The notes under the pieces are model-generated. The model did not search any database, was not told where the DNA came from, and was given only the letters and a program-made list of their open reading frames with translations. A DNA stretch of 64,000 nucleotides. It comes from Chryseobacterium sp. 3008163 (GTDB lineage: Bacteria > Bacteroidota > Bacteroidia > Flavobacteriales > Weeksellaceae). The translations under genes were made by a program, and so were the position numbers. Below are positions 55,538 through 64,000 of the stretch, piece by piece. The stretch lies in assembly GCF_003669035.1 (NCBI RefSeq), contig NZ_CP033070.1, positions 1,488,001 through 1,552,000 of the forward strand, read 5' to 3'. Positions within the stretch are counted from its first letter, which is position 1. Each line of letters begins with the position of its first letter.

Positions 55538-57343
55538 ATGACTACAGAAAACAACCTTTCTGAAAACGAAGAAAATAAAATTTCTACCGAGGAAACTCAA
55601 CAGGAAACATCTGAAATTACAGTTTCTTCTGAAGAAACGCCCCACGAAGAAGAAGCTGAACATACAGAAGAACATGTAGATGCAGATATTTCTCTGGCTG
55701 ATGCCCTGAAAGAAATGGAAAAAATCATCAATTCTACCACTGCAGGAGAAAACTTCAGACAGTTTAATGCATTGAAAGAAAAAGCAAATCACGCCATTCA
55801 CGATGAGATTGAAGACAAAAAGCACGAATATGCAGATGCAGGAAATGCACCTGAAAATTTCAGCTATGAGCATCCTGCGCAATCTAAACTCTCTGCACTG
55901 ATTCATATTTACAAAGAAAAGCACGACGCTTTTCAAAAAGGTCAGGAAGAGGAACAGAAAAAAAACCTAGATCACCGTCAAAATTTAATTGACAGATTAA
56001 AAAATCTATATACCAATTCTGAGCCTGGAGTTAATCTTTTCAAATCAATTCGTGAGATTAAAGAAGAATGGTCAAAAGCCGGACAGGTTGCAAAATCTGA
56101 ATTTAAAATCCTCAACAATAATTATTTCCATCATTTGAATCAGTTTTATCAGATGTTGGATCTTAATAAAGAATTTCTTGAGCAGGAATACAGCCACAAT
56201 CTTGAAAAAAGACAACACATTATTGCCCGTGCAAAAGAGTTGGAAAACGAGCCTGTTGTACAAAAAGCTTTAAATGAATTGCAATATCTTCATAAGCTTT
56301 GGAAAGAAGAAGCTGAGCCTGTTGCTGAAGAATTCCGTGAGAAAACCTGGGATGAGTTTAAAGAAATTTCAAACAAAATTCACGAAAGAAAATCTGAACT
56401 TTCTGCAGCGATTGAAACTGAGCAAAATGCCAATTTCGAGAAGAAAAACGAAATCATTGCTGAAATCAAGAAATTATCTGAACCCAAAGATACTCCAAAC
56501 CACAATTATTGGCAGAATTCTATCAAAAGAGTAGAAGAGCTTCGTTCAGAATTTCTAAAAACAGGAAGTGTTCCTAGAAAATTATCCAACAACAACTGGA
56601 ATGATTTTAAATCTACGCTGAGAAGTTTTAATACTACAAAAAACAATTACTATAAATCATTGAAAGGTTCTCAACAAGAGAATTTAGATGAAAAATTAAA
56701 ACTAATTCAGACTGCAAAAGACAATATGCTTTCTGAAGATTGGGATATTGCCGTTGCACTTTTCAAAAAACTTCAGGAAGACTGGAAAAAAATCGGTCAC
56801 GTACCAAAAAGCATGACCAATAAAATCTGGGATGAGTTCCGTGAGGCTTGTAACACATTTTTTAATAATTACAGAGAAAAAAGCAGTGCTTCTACCGACA
56901 ATTGGAAAGAAAATTATAAGCAGAAAAAAGAGATTCTTGAAGAGCTTAAAACCATTTCTGATGATGAAGGAAGCATTGAGAAAATTGAAAACATCAAAAC
57001 TGCGTGGAATAATATCGGAAAAGTTCCAAGAGATAAAATTGGCATCAACTCTGAATTCAATAAGACTTTAAGAGAAAAATTAAAGCTGAATAAAATCAAT
57101 GAATTGGAGCTGAAAGAAGAAGGTTTATCTGAAAACCAATTGACAGACAAAGCGAGAAAAATTAAGAGCCAGATTTCTGATCTTGAAGCTGAAATCGTAA
57201 AACTGGAAAATAATTTATCTTTCTTCAAAAAACCATCGAGAGAAAACCCGATGCTTACAGAAACATATAATACGATTGACAATAAAAAAGGTCACCTAGA
57301 AACTTTGAAGCAGAATCTGCACAATATCATTTCTGGAGATTAA
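55538..57343 (+). CDS. DUF349 repeat coiled-coil protein
   Basis: This 601-residue, highly charged protein has an acidic N-terminus (residues 1-60). About six DUF349 repeats follow, each with a W-K-E/D-x-G-x-VP/A signature, such as EEWSKAGQVAKSEF, SEFLKTGSVPRKLS, EDWKKIGHVPKSM and TAWNNIGKVPRDK. A C-terminal coiled coil closes it. DUF349 proteins are cytoplasmic helical-repeat proteins; no molecular role is firmly assigned. It ends at a terminator hairpin. Confidence 0.88.
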   Translation: MTTENNLSENEENKISTEETQQETSEITVSSEETPHEEEAEHTEEHVDADISLADALKEMEKIINSTTAGENFRQFNALKEKANHAIHDEIEDKKHEYADAGNAPENFSYEHPAQSKLSALIHIYKEKHDAFQKGQEEEQKKNLDHRQNLIDRLKNLYTNSEPGVNLFKSIREIKEEWSKAGQVAKSEFKILNNNYFHHLNQFYQMLDLNKEFLEQEYSHNLEKRQHIIARAKELENEPVVQKALNELQYLHKLWKEEAEPVAEEFREKTWDEFKEISNKIHERKSELSAAIETEQNANFEKKNEIIAEIKKLSEPKDTPNHNYWQNSIKRVEELRSEFLKTGSVPRKLSNNNWNDFKSTLRSFNTTKNNYYKSLKGSQQENLDEKLKLIQTAKDNMLSEDWDIAVALFKKLQEDWKKIGHVPKSMTNKIWDEFREACNTFFNNYREKSSASTDNWKENYKQKKEILEELKTISDDEGSIEKIENIKTAWNNIGKVPRDKIGINSEFNKTLREKLKLNKINELELKEEGLSENQLTDKARKIKSQISDLEAEIVKLENNLSFFKKPSRENPMLTETYNTIDNKKGHLETLKQNLHNIISGD

Positions 57344-57365
57344 AATATTTAATACAATTTACATA

Positions 57366-57396
57366 GGCGAAGCAAAGAAATTTGTCTTCGCTTTTT
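57366..57396 (+). terminator. terminator after the DUF349 gene
   Basis: GCGAAG pairs with CTTCGC and is followed by five T. The hairpin lies between the DUF349 stop and the ribD start, which also argues against the upstream TTG at 57382 as the ribD start. Confidence 0.7.
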
Positions 57397-57402
57397 CATA
57401 TT

Positions 57403-58428
57403 ATGCAAGACGAATTTTATATAAAAAGATGCATCGAGCTAGCTAAAAAAGCTACGGGAGACACCTACCCAAATCCTTTGGTAGGCAGCGTGATTGTTCA
57501 CAGCGGAAAGATTATTGGTGAGGGTTATCATCATAAAGCAGGAGAAAACCATGCGGAAATCAACGCCATCAATTCTGTTGATGATAAAAGCCTAATCCCA
57601 GAATCTACCATCTATGTTTCACTGGAGCCTTGTGCTCACTTTGGAAAAACACCGCCATGTGCTTTAAAAATCGTGGAATTAGGATTTAAAAAAGTCGTTA
57701 TCGGCGCAATGGATTCTCATGATAAAGTGAACGGAAAAGGGAAAAAAATTATTCAGGATGCAGGGATTGAAGTGCTATCCGGAGTTTTGGAAAAAGAATG
57801 TATTGATTTAAATAAAAGATTCTTCGCCTATCATGAGAAAAAGCGTCCTTTTATCGTTCTAAAATGGGCACAATCAGTAAACGGATTTATAGATAAAGAT
57901 TTTAAACCCACACAGATCAGCAATTCTTTAACGAAACAATATGTTCATGAATTAAGAAATAACGAACATGCCATTTTGATTGGAACAATGACAGCTCTGC
58001 GCGATAATCCCAGTTTGACCACAAGAGAAATGACGGGAAGAAATCCTATAAGAATCTTGATTGATATTGATCTCAAAGTTCCGAGTGATTATCACATTTA
58101 TAACAATGAAGCGGAAACTTTGGTATTTAATTCTATAAAAAATTCCGATGAAGGAAATATTAAATTCATTAAAACCGAGAGAGAAGGATTTATTGAAAAG
58201 TTGATTAAAAAATTATATGAATTACAGATTCAATCAGTAATTGTTGAAGGTGGAAATTTAGTTTTACAACAATTTATAGATGCTAATTTGTGGGCCGAAA
58301 CCATTGTTATTAAAAATGAAAATCTCCAGATTGAAAACGGAACTAAAGCACCAAGATTTCAGCATGAACCTTTTGAAATTAAACAATTCAGAGATAATCT
58401 TATGGAATTTCATGAAAATTCAAATTAG
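57403..58428 (+). CDS. ribD: bifunctional riboflavin deaminase/reductase
   Basis: This 341-residue enzyme carries out the second and third steps of riboflavin synthesis. The N-terminal deaminase has HAE (about 50-52) and PCAHFGKTPPC (about 74-84), the zinc site. The C-terminal reductase begins KRPFIVLKWAQSVNGFID and has the late VEGGNLVLQQF. Start ATG 57403 (MQDEFYIKRCIELA) matches the family. The YigZ gene follows 12 bases later. Confidence 0.94.
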   Translation: MQDEFYIKRCIELAKKATGDTYPNPLVGSVIVHSGKIIGEGYHHKAGENHAEINAINSVDDKSLIPESTIYVSLEPCAHFGKTPPCALKIVELGFKKVVIGAMDSHDKVNGKGKKIIQDAGIEVLSGVLEKECIDLNKRFFAYHEKKRPFIVLKWAQSVNGFIDKDFKPTQISNSLTKQYVHELRNNEHAILIGTMTALRDNPSLTTREMTGRNPIRILIDIDLKVPSDYHIYNNEAETLVFNSIKNSDEGNIKFIKTEREGFIEKLIKKLYELQIQSVIVEGGNLVLQQFIDANLWAETIVIKNENLQIENGTKAPRFQHEPFEIKQFRDNLMEFHENSN

Positions 58429-58440
58429 AATTTTAAGGAA

Positions 58441-59046
58441 ATGATACACGAATATAAAACCATTGATAAACCTATTGAAAACATACTTCTCAAAGAAAAG
58501 GGAAGCAAATTTATAGGTTTTGCTTTTCCGGTAAATAATGAAACTGAACTTAAAAATGCTTTAGAAAAAGTAAAATCAGAACATCCAAAAGCGACTCATC
58601 ATTGTTATGCTTTCCGAATGGGTTTGAATGGAGAAAATTATCGCGCAAATGATGATGGAGAACCCTCTGGAAGTGCAGGCCTACCCATTTACAATCAACT
58701 TTTAGCAAATGAAATCACCAATATTTTGGTCATCAGCGTGCGTTATTATGGTGGTACAAAACTGGGAGTTTCAGGCTTGGTAAAAGCGTATAAAGAATCT
58801 GCTAAAATCACTTTAGAAGAAGCTAAAATCATCACTAAAGAATTAGAAATCGAGATTGAAATTCAGTTTAACTTCAATCAGCAAAATGTAATTTTCACTT
58901 TACTTTCAAAGTTTGACGCAAAAGTTTTGAATTTTGATGCTGATGAAAACTGTATTCTTACCGCTACTTTAAAAACAGCGCAAAAAGAAAGCATCTCAGA
59001 AAAACTTTCTGAGATGCAACATATTTCTTTTGATTTTAAAGACTAA
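58441..59046 (+). CDS. YigZ / IMPACT family protein
   Basis: A 201-residue protein with an N-terminal UPF0029 domain: KGSKFIGFAFPV, HPKATHHCYAFR, NDDGEPSGSAGLPIYNQL, VRYYGGTKLGVSGL. A small C-terminal ferredoxin-like DUF1949 domain follows. IMPACT proteins are linked to regulation of translation through Gcn2 in eukaryotes; the bacterial role is unclear. It is co-directional with and close to ribD. Confidence 0.9.
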   Translation: MIHEYKTIDKPIENILLKEKGSKFIGFAFPVNNETELKNALEKVKSEHPKATHHCYAFRMGLNGENYRANDDGEPSGSAGLPIYNQLLANEITNILVISVRYYGGTKLGVSGLVKAYKESAKITLEEAKIITKELEIEIEIQFNFNQQNVIFTLLSKFDAKVLNFDADENCILTATLKTAQKESISEKLSEMQHISFDFKD

Positions 59047-59049
59047 ATT

Positions 59050-59739
59050 CTAATCTCTTCTGCCTCCCATCAAAAGGGAAGCAAAGTAAAGAAGCTGTGC
59101 TAAAGAACCAAGAGCCGCAACAAGGTATGTTCTCGCCGCCCAAGTAAGACTGTCTTTCACACCAACAAATTCTTCGGCAGTTACTGTTCCTGTATCTTTC
59201 AACCATTTCATCGCTCTGTTACTTGCATCATATTCCACCGGAAGTGTTACGAATGCAAAAAGTGTTGTCAATGCAAACATAATGACTCCAATCAGAAGTA
59301 CTATTTTGTTTCCGCTCATCGCCATTACAACGATGCCTCCCATCAGAACAAATTGCATTAAATTAGAACTGATACTTACTACCGGAACTAATTTGGATCT
59401 CAACTGCAACATCGAATAACCAACTGCATGTTGTACCGCATGACCACATTCATGAGCTGCAACCGCCGCTGCCGCTGCATTTCTCTGCATATAAACACCT
59501 TCTGAAAGGTTCACTGTTTTGTCTGCTGGATTATAATGATCTGTGAGTTGCCCCGGAACCGATATTACCTGAACATCGTTGATTCCGTTATCTCTCAACA
59601 TTTTTTCTGCCACTTCTTTTCCTGAAAGTCCATTTCTAAGATGTACATTTGAGTAATACTCGAATTTAGATTTCAATCTTGAGGAAACCAGCCAGCTTAA
59701 GAGCATTGAGATTCCTATAATAAGATAATAACCTGTCAT
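59050..59739 (-). CDS. YugP-type zinc metallopeptidase
   Basis: This 229-residue membrane protein has HECGHAVQHA (about residues 95-104), the HExxH-like zinc site of the Zn_peptidase_2 family. It has an N-terminal helix, two central helices (FVLMGGIVVMAMSG, VLLIGVIMFALTTLFAFV), a PVEYDASNRAMKWL motif, and a C-terminal helix. It is likely a membrane protease of unknown substrate. The gene is convergent with YigZ, with only 3 bases between stops. Confidence 0.88.
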   Translation of the reverse strand: MTGYYLIIGISMLLSWLVSSRLKSKFEYYSNVHLRNGLSGKEVAEKMLRDNGINDVQVISVPGQLTDHYNPADKTVNLSEGVYMQRNAAAAAVAAHECGHAVQHAVGYSMLQLRSKLVPVVSISSNLMQFVLMGGIVVMAMSGNKIVLLIGVIMFALTTLFAFVTLPVEYDASNRAMKWLKDTGTVTAEEFVGVKDSLTWAARTYLVAALGSLAQLLYFASLLMGGRRD

Positions 59740-59814
59740 TTTTTCTGATATTTAATAAATAATAATTCTAATATGAGATGTAATAATTGTGCCAAAGTAT
59801 TAACAATTATTAAT

Positions 59815-59822
59815 TATATTTG
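59815..59822 (+). promoter_or_regulatory. -7 promoter box for the GNAT gene
   Basis: TATATTTG matches TAnnTTTG 24 bases before the start. TTG at 59787-59789 could be the -33 element, with a spacer of 25 bases, which is longer than ideal. Confidence 0.45.
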
Positions 59823-59846
59823 TGGTAGAAATTACCCTAAAATACT

Positions 59847-60971
59847 ATGTCAGAAGTTTCAATTCTTGAAGTAAAAACACCTAACGAATTAAAACAATTT
59901 GTAAAATTCCCGATGGACTTGTACAAAAACAACCCATATTACGTTCCTTCTTTTGTGAAAGACGAGTTGAACGTGTGGAATTCTCAGGAAAATCCTGCGT
60001 TGCAGTATTCTGAAGCAAAGCAGTTTTTGGCATGGAAAGACAAGAAAATAGTTGGAAGAATTGCCGTAATCATCAATCATAAAGAAGAAAAAGAACTCGG
60101 TATCAGAAAAGTTCGTTTCGGATGGATTGATTTTATTGATGATAAAGAAGTTTCAAAAGCATTGATAGATACCGTGATCAACTATGCCAAGTCACATCAG
60201 ATTGACAATATTGAAGGCCCTATGGGTTTCACCAATCTTGACAAAGCAGGAATGCTGACTTTCGGTTTTGAGAAAATCGCCACAATGATTGGAATTTACA
60301 ATCATGAATATTACCCTCAGCACATTGAAAATCTTGGACTTGTAAAAGAAAAGGAATGGGTAGAATTCGAGATGAACTTCCCGAAAATTCTTCCTCCGAA
60401 AGTAGAGAAATTCAGCAAACTGATTGCTGAAAAATATAAATTAAGAGTTCTAGATTTCCAAAGCAAAGAAGAGATTTTACCATATGTGAAACCTATGTTT
60501 AAGTTGCTTGACGAAACCTACAAACATCTTTCGACCTACACCCCGATTTCCGAGGAACAAATTAAGACTTACAAAGAAAAGTTCTTCCCGATGATTGCTA
60601 AAAACTATGTGATTTGTGTAGTTGATGAACATGATGAACTGGTTTCTTTTGCAGTGACGATGCCTTCGTATTCTAAAGCATTACAGAAAGCTAAAGGAAA
60701 ACTTCTACCATTTGGCTGGTGGCATTTTATGCAGGCTCAAAAGAAAAATGATCGTGCTAATTTTTATCTGATTGGAATTCATCCAGAATATCAAAGGCGT
60801 GGCGTGACGGCAATTATTTTTAAAGAAATTTTTGTTCGTTTCAATAACATGGGGATCGATTTCGCCGAAACCAACCCAGAACTAGAAGAAAACAAAAGCG
60901 TGCAGGTACTTTGGCAAGATTACAACCCAGTTAATCATAAAAGAAGAAGAACTTATTCTTTAAAATTCTGA
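59847..60971 (+). CDS. GNAT-fold acyltransferase-like protein
   Basis: This 374-residue protein opens with a degenerate first GNAT-like half (FPMDLYKNNPYYVPSF, KKIVGRIAVIIN). A canonical second half follows with the acyl-CoA loop GIHPEYQRRGVTAIIFKEI at about 312-330. This two-half type is common in Bacteroidetes; its substrate is unknown. It is followed after one base by a short membrane protein gene. Confidence 0.8.
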   Translation: MSEVSILEVKTPNELKQFVKFPMDLYKNNPYYVPSFVKDELNVWNSQENPALQYSEAKQFLAWKDKKIVGRIAVIINHKEEKELGIRKVRFGWIDFIDDKEVSKALIDTVINYAKSHQIDNIEGPMGFTNLDKAGMLTFGFEKIATMIGIYNHEYYPQHIENLGLVKEKEWVEFEMNFPKILPPKVEKFSKLIAEKYKLRVLDFQSKEEILPYVKPMFKLLDETYKHLSTYTPISEEQIKTYKEKFFPMIAKNYVICVVDEHDELVSFAVTMPSYSKALQKAKGKLLPFGWWHFMQAQKKNDRANFYLIGIHPEYQRRGVTAIIFKEIFVRFNNMGIDFAETNPELEENKSVQVLWQDYNPVNHKRRRTYSLKF

Positions 60972-60972
60972 T

Positions 60973-61149
60973 ATGAAAACACACCTCATCCTATTTGCTA
61001 TTTTAATTGCCGGTTTCGTCTCTTACAATCTCTTTTTACAGTCTGAAGATGACCGCACAAATACCATCATCAACATTTTATATGCGAGTGTGCTTTTTGG
61101 TTACATTTCATTTATGGCGTTCTCTCTCCTCAAAAAACTGAAGAAGTAA
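60973..61149 (+). CDS. 58-residue two-helix membrane protein
   Basis: This small ORF begins one base after the GNAT stop codon. MKTHLILFAILIAGFVSYNLF forms one membrane helix and IINILYASVLFGYISFMAFSLL a second, separated by a charged loop SEDDRT and ended by Lys residues. The tight spacing and clean start support a real gene. Function is unknown. Confidence 0.65.
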   Translation: MKTHLILFAILIAGFVSYNLFLQSEDDRTNTIINILYASVLFGYISFMAFSLLKKLKK

Positions 61150-61239
61150 CTGCTATTTTTATTGATTCTAAATTATCGGTTTTTCCTATTTTCATCAGAC
61201 TTTTAAGTTGATTAATTTCATGCTTTATTGTTTATTGCC

Positions 61240-61247
61240 TAAATTTG
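61240..61247 (+). promoter_or_regulatory. -7 promoter box for the nuo operon
   Basis: TAAATTTG matches TAnnTTTG 23 bases before nuoA. No -33 TTG at suitable spacing is clear. Confidence 0.4.
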
Positions 61248-61270
61248 CAACTTGAGATAATAATGTAAAA

Positions 61271-61642
61271 ATGAATTTACCTGAAAGTTATATTCCAATA
61301 CTCATACAAGCCGGTGTAGCCATTGGTTTTGTTGCCATTTCTTTATTAGGCGCTCATTTTTTGGGTCCACAGCAGAAAAAAGGGAATTCTGTAAAGAACT
61401 CAAGCTGGGAATGTGGTATTCCTGTTGAAGGGAATGCAAGAACTCCATTCTCCATTAAATATTTCTTAACGGCAGTACTTTTCGTATTGTTTGATATCGA
61501 AATCGTATTCTTTTATCCGTATGCTGTCAACTTCAGAGAGTTTGGAGTTGAAGGTTTTTTTGCAGTGCTAATGTTCGTAGCGATTTTCTTCCTTGCATTT
61601 TTCTATGTTTGGAAACGTGGTGCGCTAGACTGGGATAAATAA
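61271..61642 (+). CDS. nuoA: NADH-quinone oxidoreductase subunit A
   Basis: This 123-residue membrane subunit of respiratory complex I has three helices. The loop between helices 1 and 2 holds NSSWECGIPVEGNARTPFSIKYFL, with the conserved Cys and Glu. Helix 2 has FDIEIVFFYPYA. Length and order with nuoB are as expected. It is the first gene of the nuo operon running off the window. Confidence 0.95.
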   Translation: MNLPESYIPILIQAGVAIGFVAISLLGAHFLGPQQKKGNSVKNSSWECGIPVEGNARTPFSIKYFLTAVLFVLFDIEIVFFYPYAVNFREFGVEGFFAVLMFVAIFFLAFFYVWKRGALDWDK

Positions 61643-61744
61643 ATTCATCATCATTTTAAATAAGAGATTTAGATAAGCACAATCGAACTAAGGTTAACAT
61701 TAACCGTAATTTGGAATCTAAATTAGAATATTAAAATCAACAAA

Positions 61745-62305
61745 ATGTCAGATCAAAAACCAATTATAAGAACAGATGCACCAGCTCCCGAAGGATTTGA
61801 AGGAGAAGGTTTTTTCGCAACAAAACTGAGTAGCGTAATCGGTATGGCTAGAAAGTTTTCACTTTGGCCTCTACCTTTTGCAACTTCTTGTTGTGGTATC
61901 GAATTTATGGCGACGCTAAACCCTACATATGATGCTTCAAGATTTGGTATGGAAAGAAACTCTTTCTCACCAAGACAGGCAGATATGCTGATGGTTTGCG
62001 GAACTATCTCTAAAAAATTAGGACCTGTTTTAAAAGAAGTTTACACTCAAATGGCTGAGCCAAAATGGGTTGTAGCTGTTGGAGCATGTGCGTCAAGTGG
62101 TGGCATTTTTGACAGTTATTCTGTTTTACAGGGAATTGATAAAATTATTCCGGTAGACGTTTATGTTCCAGGATGCCCGCCAAGACCGGAGCAGATTATT
62201 GAAGGCGTAATGCAGGTTCAGGCTTTGGCAGAAAGCGAAAGCATCAGAAGAAGAGATACGCCGGAATATCAGCATTTACTAGACTCTTATAACATTAGCA
62301 ACTAA
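61745..62305 (+). CDS. nuoB: NADH-quinone oxidoreductase subunit B
   Basis: This 186-residue peripheral-arm subunit holds iron-sulfur cluster N2. The cluster ligands are visible in PFATSCCGIEFM (Cys-Cys), VGACASSGG and VPGCPPRPEQI. The overlap of spacing with nuoC (5 bases) shows one operon. It passes electrons to quinone at the junction with the membrane arm. Confidence 0.96.
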   Translation: MSDQKPIIRTDAPAPEGFEGEGFFATKLSSVIGMARKFSLWPLPFATSCCGIEFMATLNPTYDASRFGMERNSFSPRQADMLMVCGTISKKLGPVLKEVYTQMAEPKWVVAVGACASSGGIFDSYSVLQGIDKIIPVDVYVPGCPPRPEQIIEGVMQVQALAESESIRRRDTPEYQHLLDSYNISN

Positions 62306-62310
62306 GAGAA

Positions 62311-62805
62311 ATGACGAACGAATTTGTATTAGAAGCAATTACGAGAGAATTTCCGGAAACTGTAATTTCAAGTTCAGAACCTTACGGAATGCTGACAATT
62401 GAAATTAAAAAGGAAGACATTAAAAAAGTCATTCATTATTTGAAAGACTCTTCTTTAGAAATTAATTTCCTTACCGATGTTTGTGGAATCCATTACCCAG
62501 AATTTCCTGAGAAAGAAATTGGTGTAGTGTATCATTTACAAAATATGATGACCAACTTCAGACTGCGTTTGAAGATTTTCATGTCAAGAGAAAATATCGA
62601 AGTAGATTCTTTGACTGAATTATATGCTGGAGCTAACTGGATGGAAAGAGAAACTTTTGATTTCTACGGAATTAAATTTAAAGGACATCCGGATTTAAGA
62701 CCAATTTTAAATATGGAAGATCTTGGATACCACCCTATGTTGAAAGAATATCGTCTTGAAGACGGGACAAGAACCGACAAGGACGATGCAATGTTCGGAA
62801 GATAA
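62311..62805 (+). CDS. nuoC: NADH-quinone oxidoreductase subunit C
   Basis: This 164-residue 30-kDa-type subunit has the signature ERETFDFYGIKFKGHPDLRPIL (about 113-134), preceded by the TDVCGIHYPE strand. It is separate from nuoD, not fused as in Escherichia coli. It is part of the quinone-reducing module of complex I. Confidence 0.95.
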   Translation: MTNEFVLEAITREFPETVISSSEPYGMLTIEIKKEDIKKVIHYLKDSSLEINFLTDVCGIHYPEFPEKEIGVVYHLQNMMTNFRLRLKIFMSRENIEVDSLTELYAGANWMERETFDFYGIKFKGHPDLRPILNMEDLGYHPMLKEYRLEDGTRTDKDDAMFGR

Positions 62806-62874
62806 AAAAATATAAATGATTAATGATGATTGATGTATGATCAATTATCTCCTATCAATTATCAATTATATATT

Positions 62875-64000
62875 ATGAAAGATAACTCATTATCTAATAT
62901 ACTTAACCAACACGAAAGTAAAGAACAGATTGACGGGCAGCTTTATACCCTGAATCTTGGTCCTACACACCCTGCAACACACGGAATTTTCCAGAACGTG
63001 TTGACAATGGATGGAGAGAGAATTCTTCATGCTGAGCAAACGGTTGGTTATATTCACAGAGCTTTTGAGAAAATTTCTGAAAGAAGAAACTATTCTCAAA
63101 TCACTACCCTTACTGACCGTATGAACTATTGTTCAGCTCCTATCAATAACTTAGGATGGCACATGACGGTTGAAAAGCTAATCGGTATCAAAGTTCCAAA
63201 GCGTGTAGATTATATGCGTGTTATTTTGATGGAATTGGCAAGAATCGGTGACCACTTGATTTGTAACGGGGTAACCGGAATGGATGCAGGTGCAATTACA
63301 GGATTGACTTATATGTTCATAGAAAGAGAACGTATTTATGATATGTACGAGCAGATTTGCGGTGCCAGAATGACGACCAATATGGGAAGAATCGGAGGTT
63401 TTGAAAGAGATTTCACTCCAAAATTCCATGAATTGCTGAAAGACTTCTTAAAAACTTTCCCTGCAAGATTTGCCGAATTTGGTCAGTTGTTAGAAAGAAA
63501 CAGAATTTTTATGGACAGAACCATTGGTGCAGGAGCAATTTCTGCTGAAAGAGCTTTAAGCTATGGTTTTACAGGTCCGAACTTACGTGCAGCAGGTGTA
63601 GATTATGATGTAAGAGTTGCAGAACCTTACTCTTCTTACGAAGATTTTGACTTTATTATTCCTGTAGGAACTGCAGGTGACACATACGATAGATTTATGG
63701 TTCGTCAGCAGGAAATCTGGGAATCATTAAAAATAATTAATCAAGCTTACGATAATCTTCCTGAAGGACCTTTCCACGCAGATGTTCCTGATTTCTATCT
63801 TCCTGAAAAGGCGGATGTTTATCAGAAAATGGAAGCTTTGATCTATCACTTCAAAATTGTAATGGGAGAAACTGATGTTCCGAAAGGAGAAGTTTACCAT
63901 GCAGTAGAAGGCGGAAACGGAGAATTAGGATTCTATTTAGTGAGTGACGGTGGTAGAACACCTTACAGATTGCACTTCAGAAGACCTTGTTTCATTTATT
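62875..64000 (+). CDS. nuoD: NADH-quinone oxidoreductase subunit D, 3' end outside the window
   Basis: The frame from ATG 62875 is open to the last base, 375 residues so far. LGPTHPATHGIF (about 26-37) gives the quinone-site His, then RMNYCSAPINNLGW, ARIGDHLICNG and GRTPYRLHFRRPCF near the end. This is the 49-kDa-type subunit that with NuoB forms the quinone pocket. The visible part covers most of the usual 400-410 residues. Confidence 0.95.
   Translation, partial: MKDNSLSNILNQHESKEQIDGQLYTLNLGPTHPATHGIFQNVLTMDGERILHAEQTVGYIHRAFEKISERRNYSQITTLTDRMNYCSAPINNLGWHMTVEKLIGIKVPKRVDYMRVILMELARIGDHLICNGVTGMDAGAITGLTYMFIERERIYDMYEQICGARMTTNMGRIGGFERDFTPKFHELLKDFLKTFPARFAEFGQLLERNRIFMDRTIGAGAISAERALSYGFTGPNLRAAGVDYDVRVAEPYSSYEDFDFIIPVGTAGDTYDRFMVRQQEIWESLKIINQAYDNLPEGPFHADVPDFYLPEKADVYQKMEALIYHFKIVMGETDVPKGEVYHAVEGGNGELGFYLVSDGGRTPYRLHFRRPCFIY

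Noticed and set aside
1..64000. CRISPR arrays and cas genes
   Set aside because: No series of evenly spaced identical repeats and no Cas-like protein was found on either strand.

Overview
The window looks like chromosomal DNA of a Flavobacteriia species, most likely Chryseobacterium or a close relative in the Weeksellaceae. The reasons are low GC, a type IX secretion (T9SS) sorting tail on the secreted nuclease, TAnnTTTG-type promoter boxes, separate nuoA-B-C-D genes, and the DUF2157/DUF4401/GDYXXLXY trio. The genus is inferred from protein style, not from a search.

Region 1 (1-16.5 kb) is a pectin utilisation locus. Exported enzymes cover homogalacturonan (PL10 pectate lyase, GH28 polygalacturonase, CE8 methylesterase), rhamnogalacturonan (GH105 unsaturated-uronyl hydrolase, CE12 acetylesterase) and side chains (GH43, GH95). 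Three alpha/beta-hydrolase esterases, two DUF4861 proteins and a KdgF-like cupin complete the set. No SusC/SusD pair lies inside the window. The genes are separated by REP-like palindromic intergenic repeats.

Region 2 (16.6-36.3 kb) is mixed. It starts with a giant SF1 helicase carrying a transglutaminase-like N-terminus and a Vsr-like nuclease domain, followed by an HNH gene. Next come the DUF2157-DUF4401-GDYXXLXY membrane operon, small secreted proteins, a VIT/vWA protein, and a 7TM AraC-type regulator with two beta-lactamase-fold serine hydrolases.

Region 3 (36,357-50,559) is a 14.2 kb integrated island. A tyrosine integrase has inserted it into the 3' end of a CAU-anticodon tRNA gene, and a 21-bp direct repeat marks both ends. 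It is visibly more AT-rich than its surroundings. Its cargo is defence-like: (a) a tightly coupled four-gene operon of cytosine-5 DNA methyltransferase, HD-domain protein, ORC/CDC6-like AAA ATPase and an unknown protein; (b) a divergent gene fusing a PD-(D/E)XK nuclease-like domain to a class III nucleotide cyclase, followed by a HEPN-like RNase candidate; (c) an OLD-like ATPase/TOPRIM nuclease. It also has a replication-initiator-like gene, an excisionase-like HTH gene, a lipoprotein/TM2 pair and a 110-bp nested palindrome beside the integrase. The cargo in (a) and (b) is the best candidate for an undescribed system.

Region 4 (50.5-64 kb) is ordinary core chromosome: mce, rbfA, a LolC/E-type permease, a T9SS endonuclease I, aroE, a DUF349 protein, ribD, yigZ, a zinc peptidase, a GNAT protein and the start of the nuo operon.

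A caution applies throughout. I count about 20 single-base losses, nearly all in homopolymers, breaking about 13 otherwise intact genes between 8.9 and 51 kb, including a core metabolic gene. Restoring one base per site gives full-length proteins each time. This pattern points to assembly indel errors more than to real gene decay. Such genes are given here as single features with the break noted.
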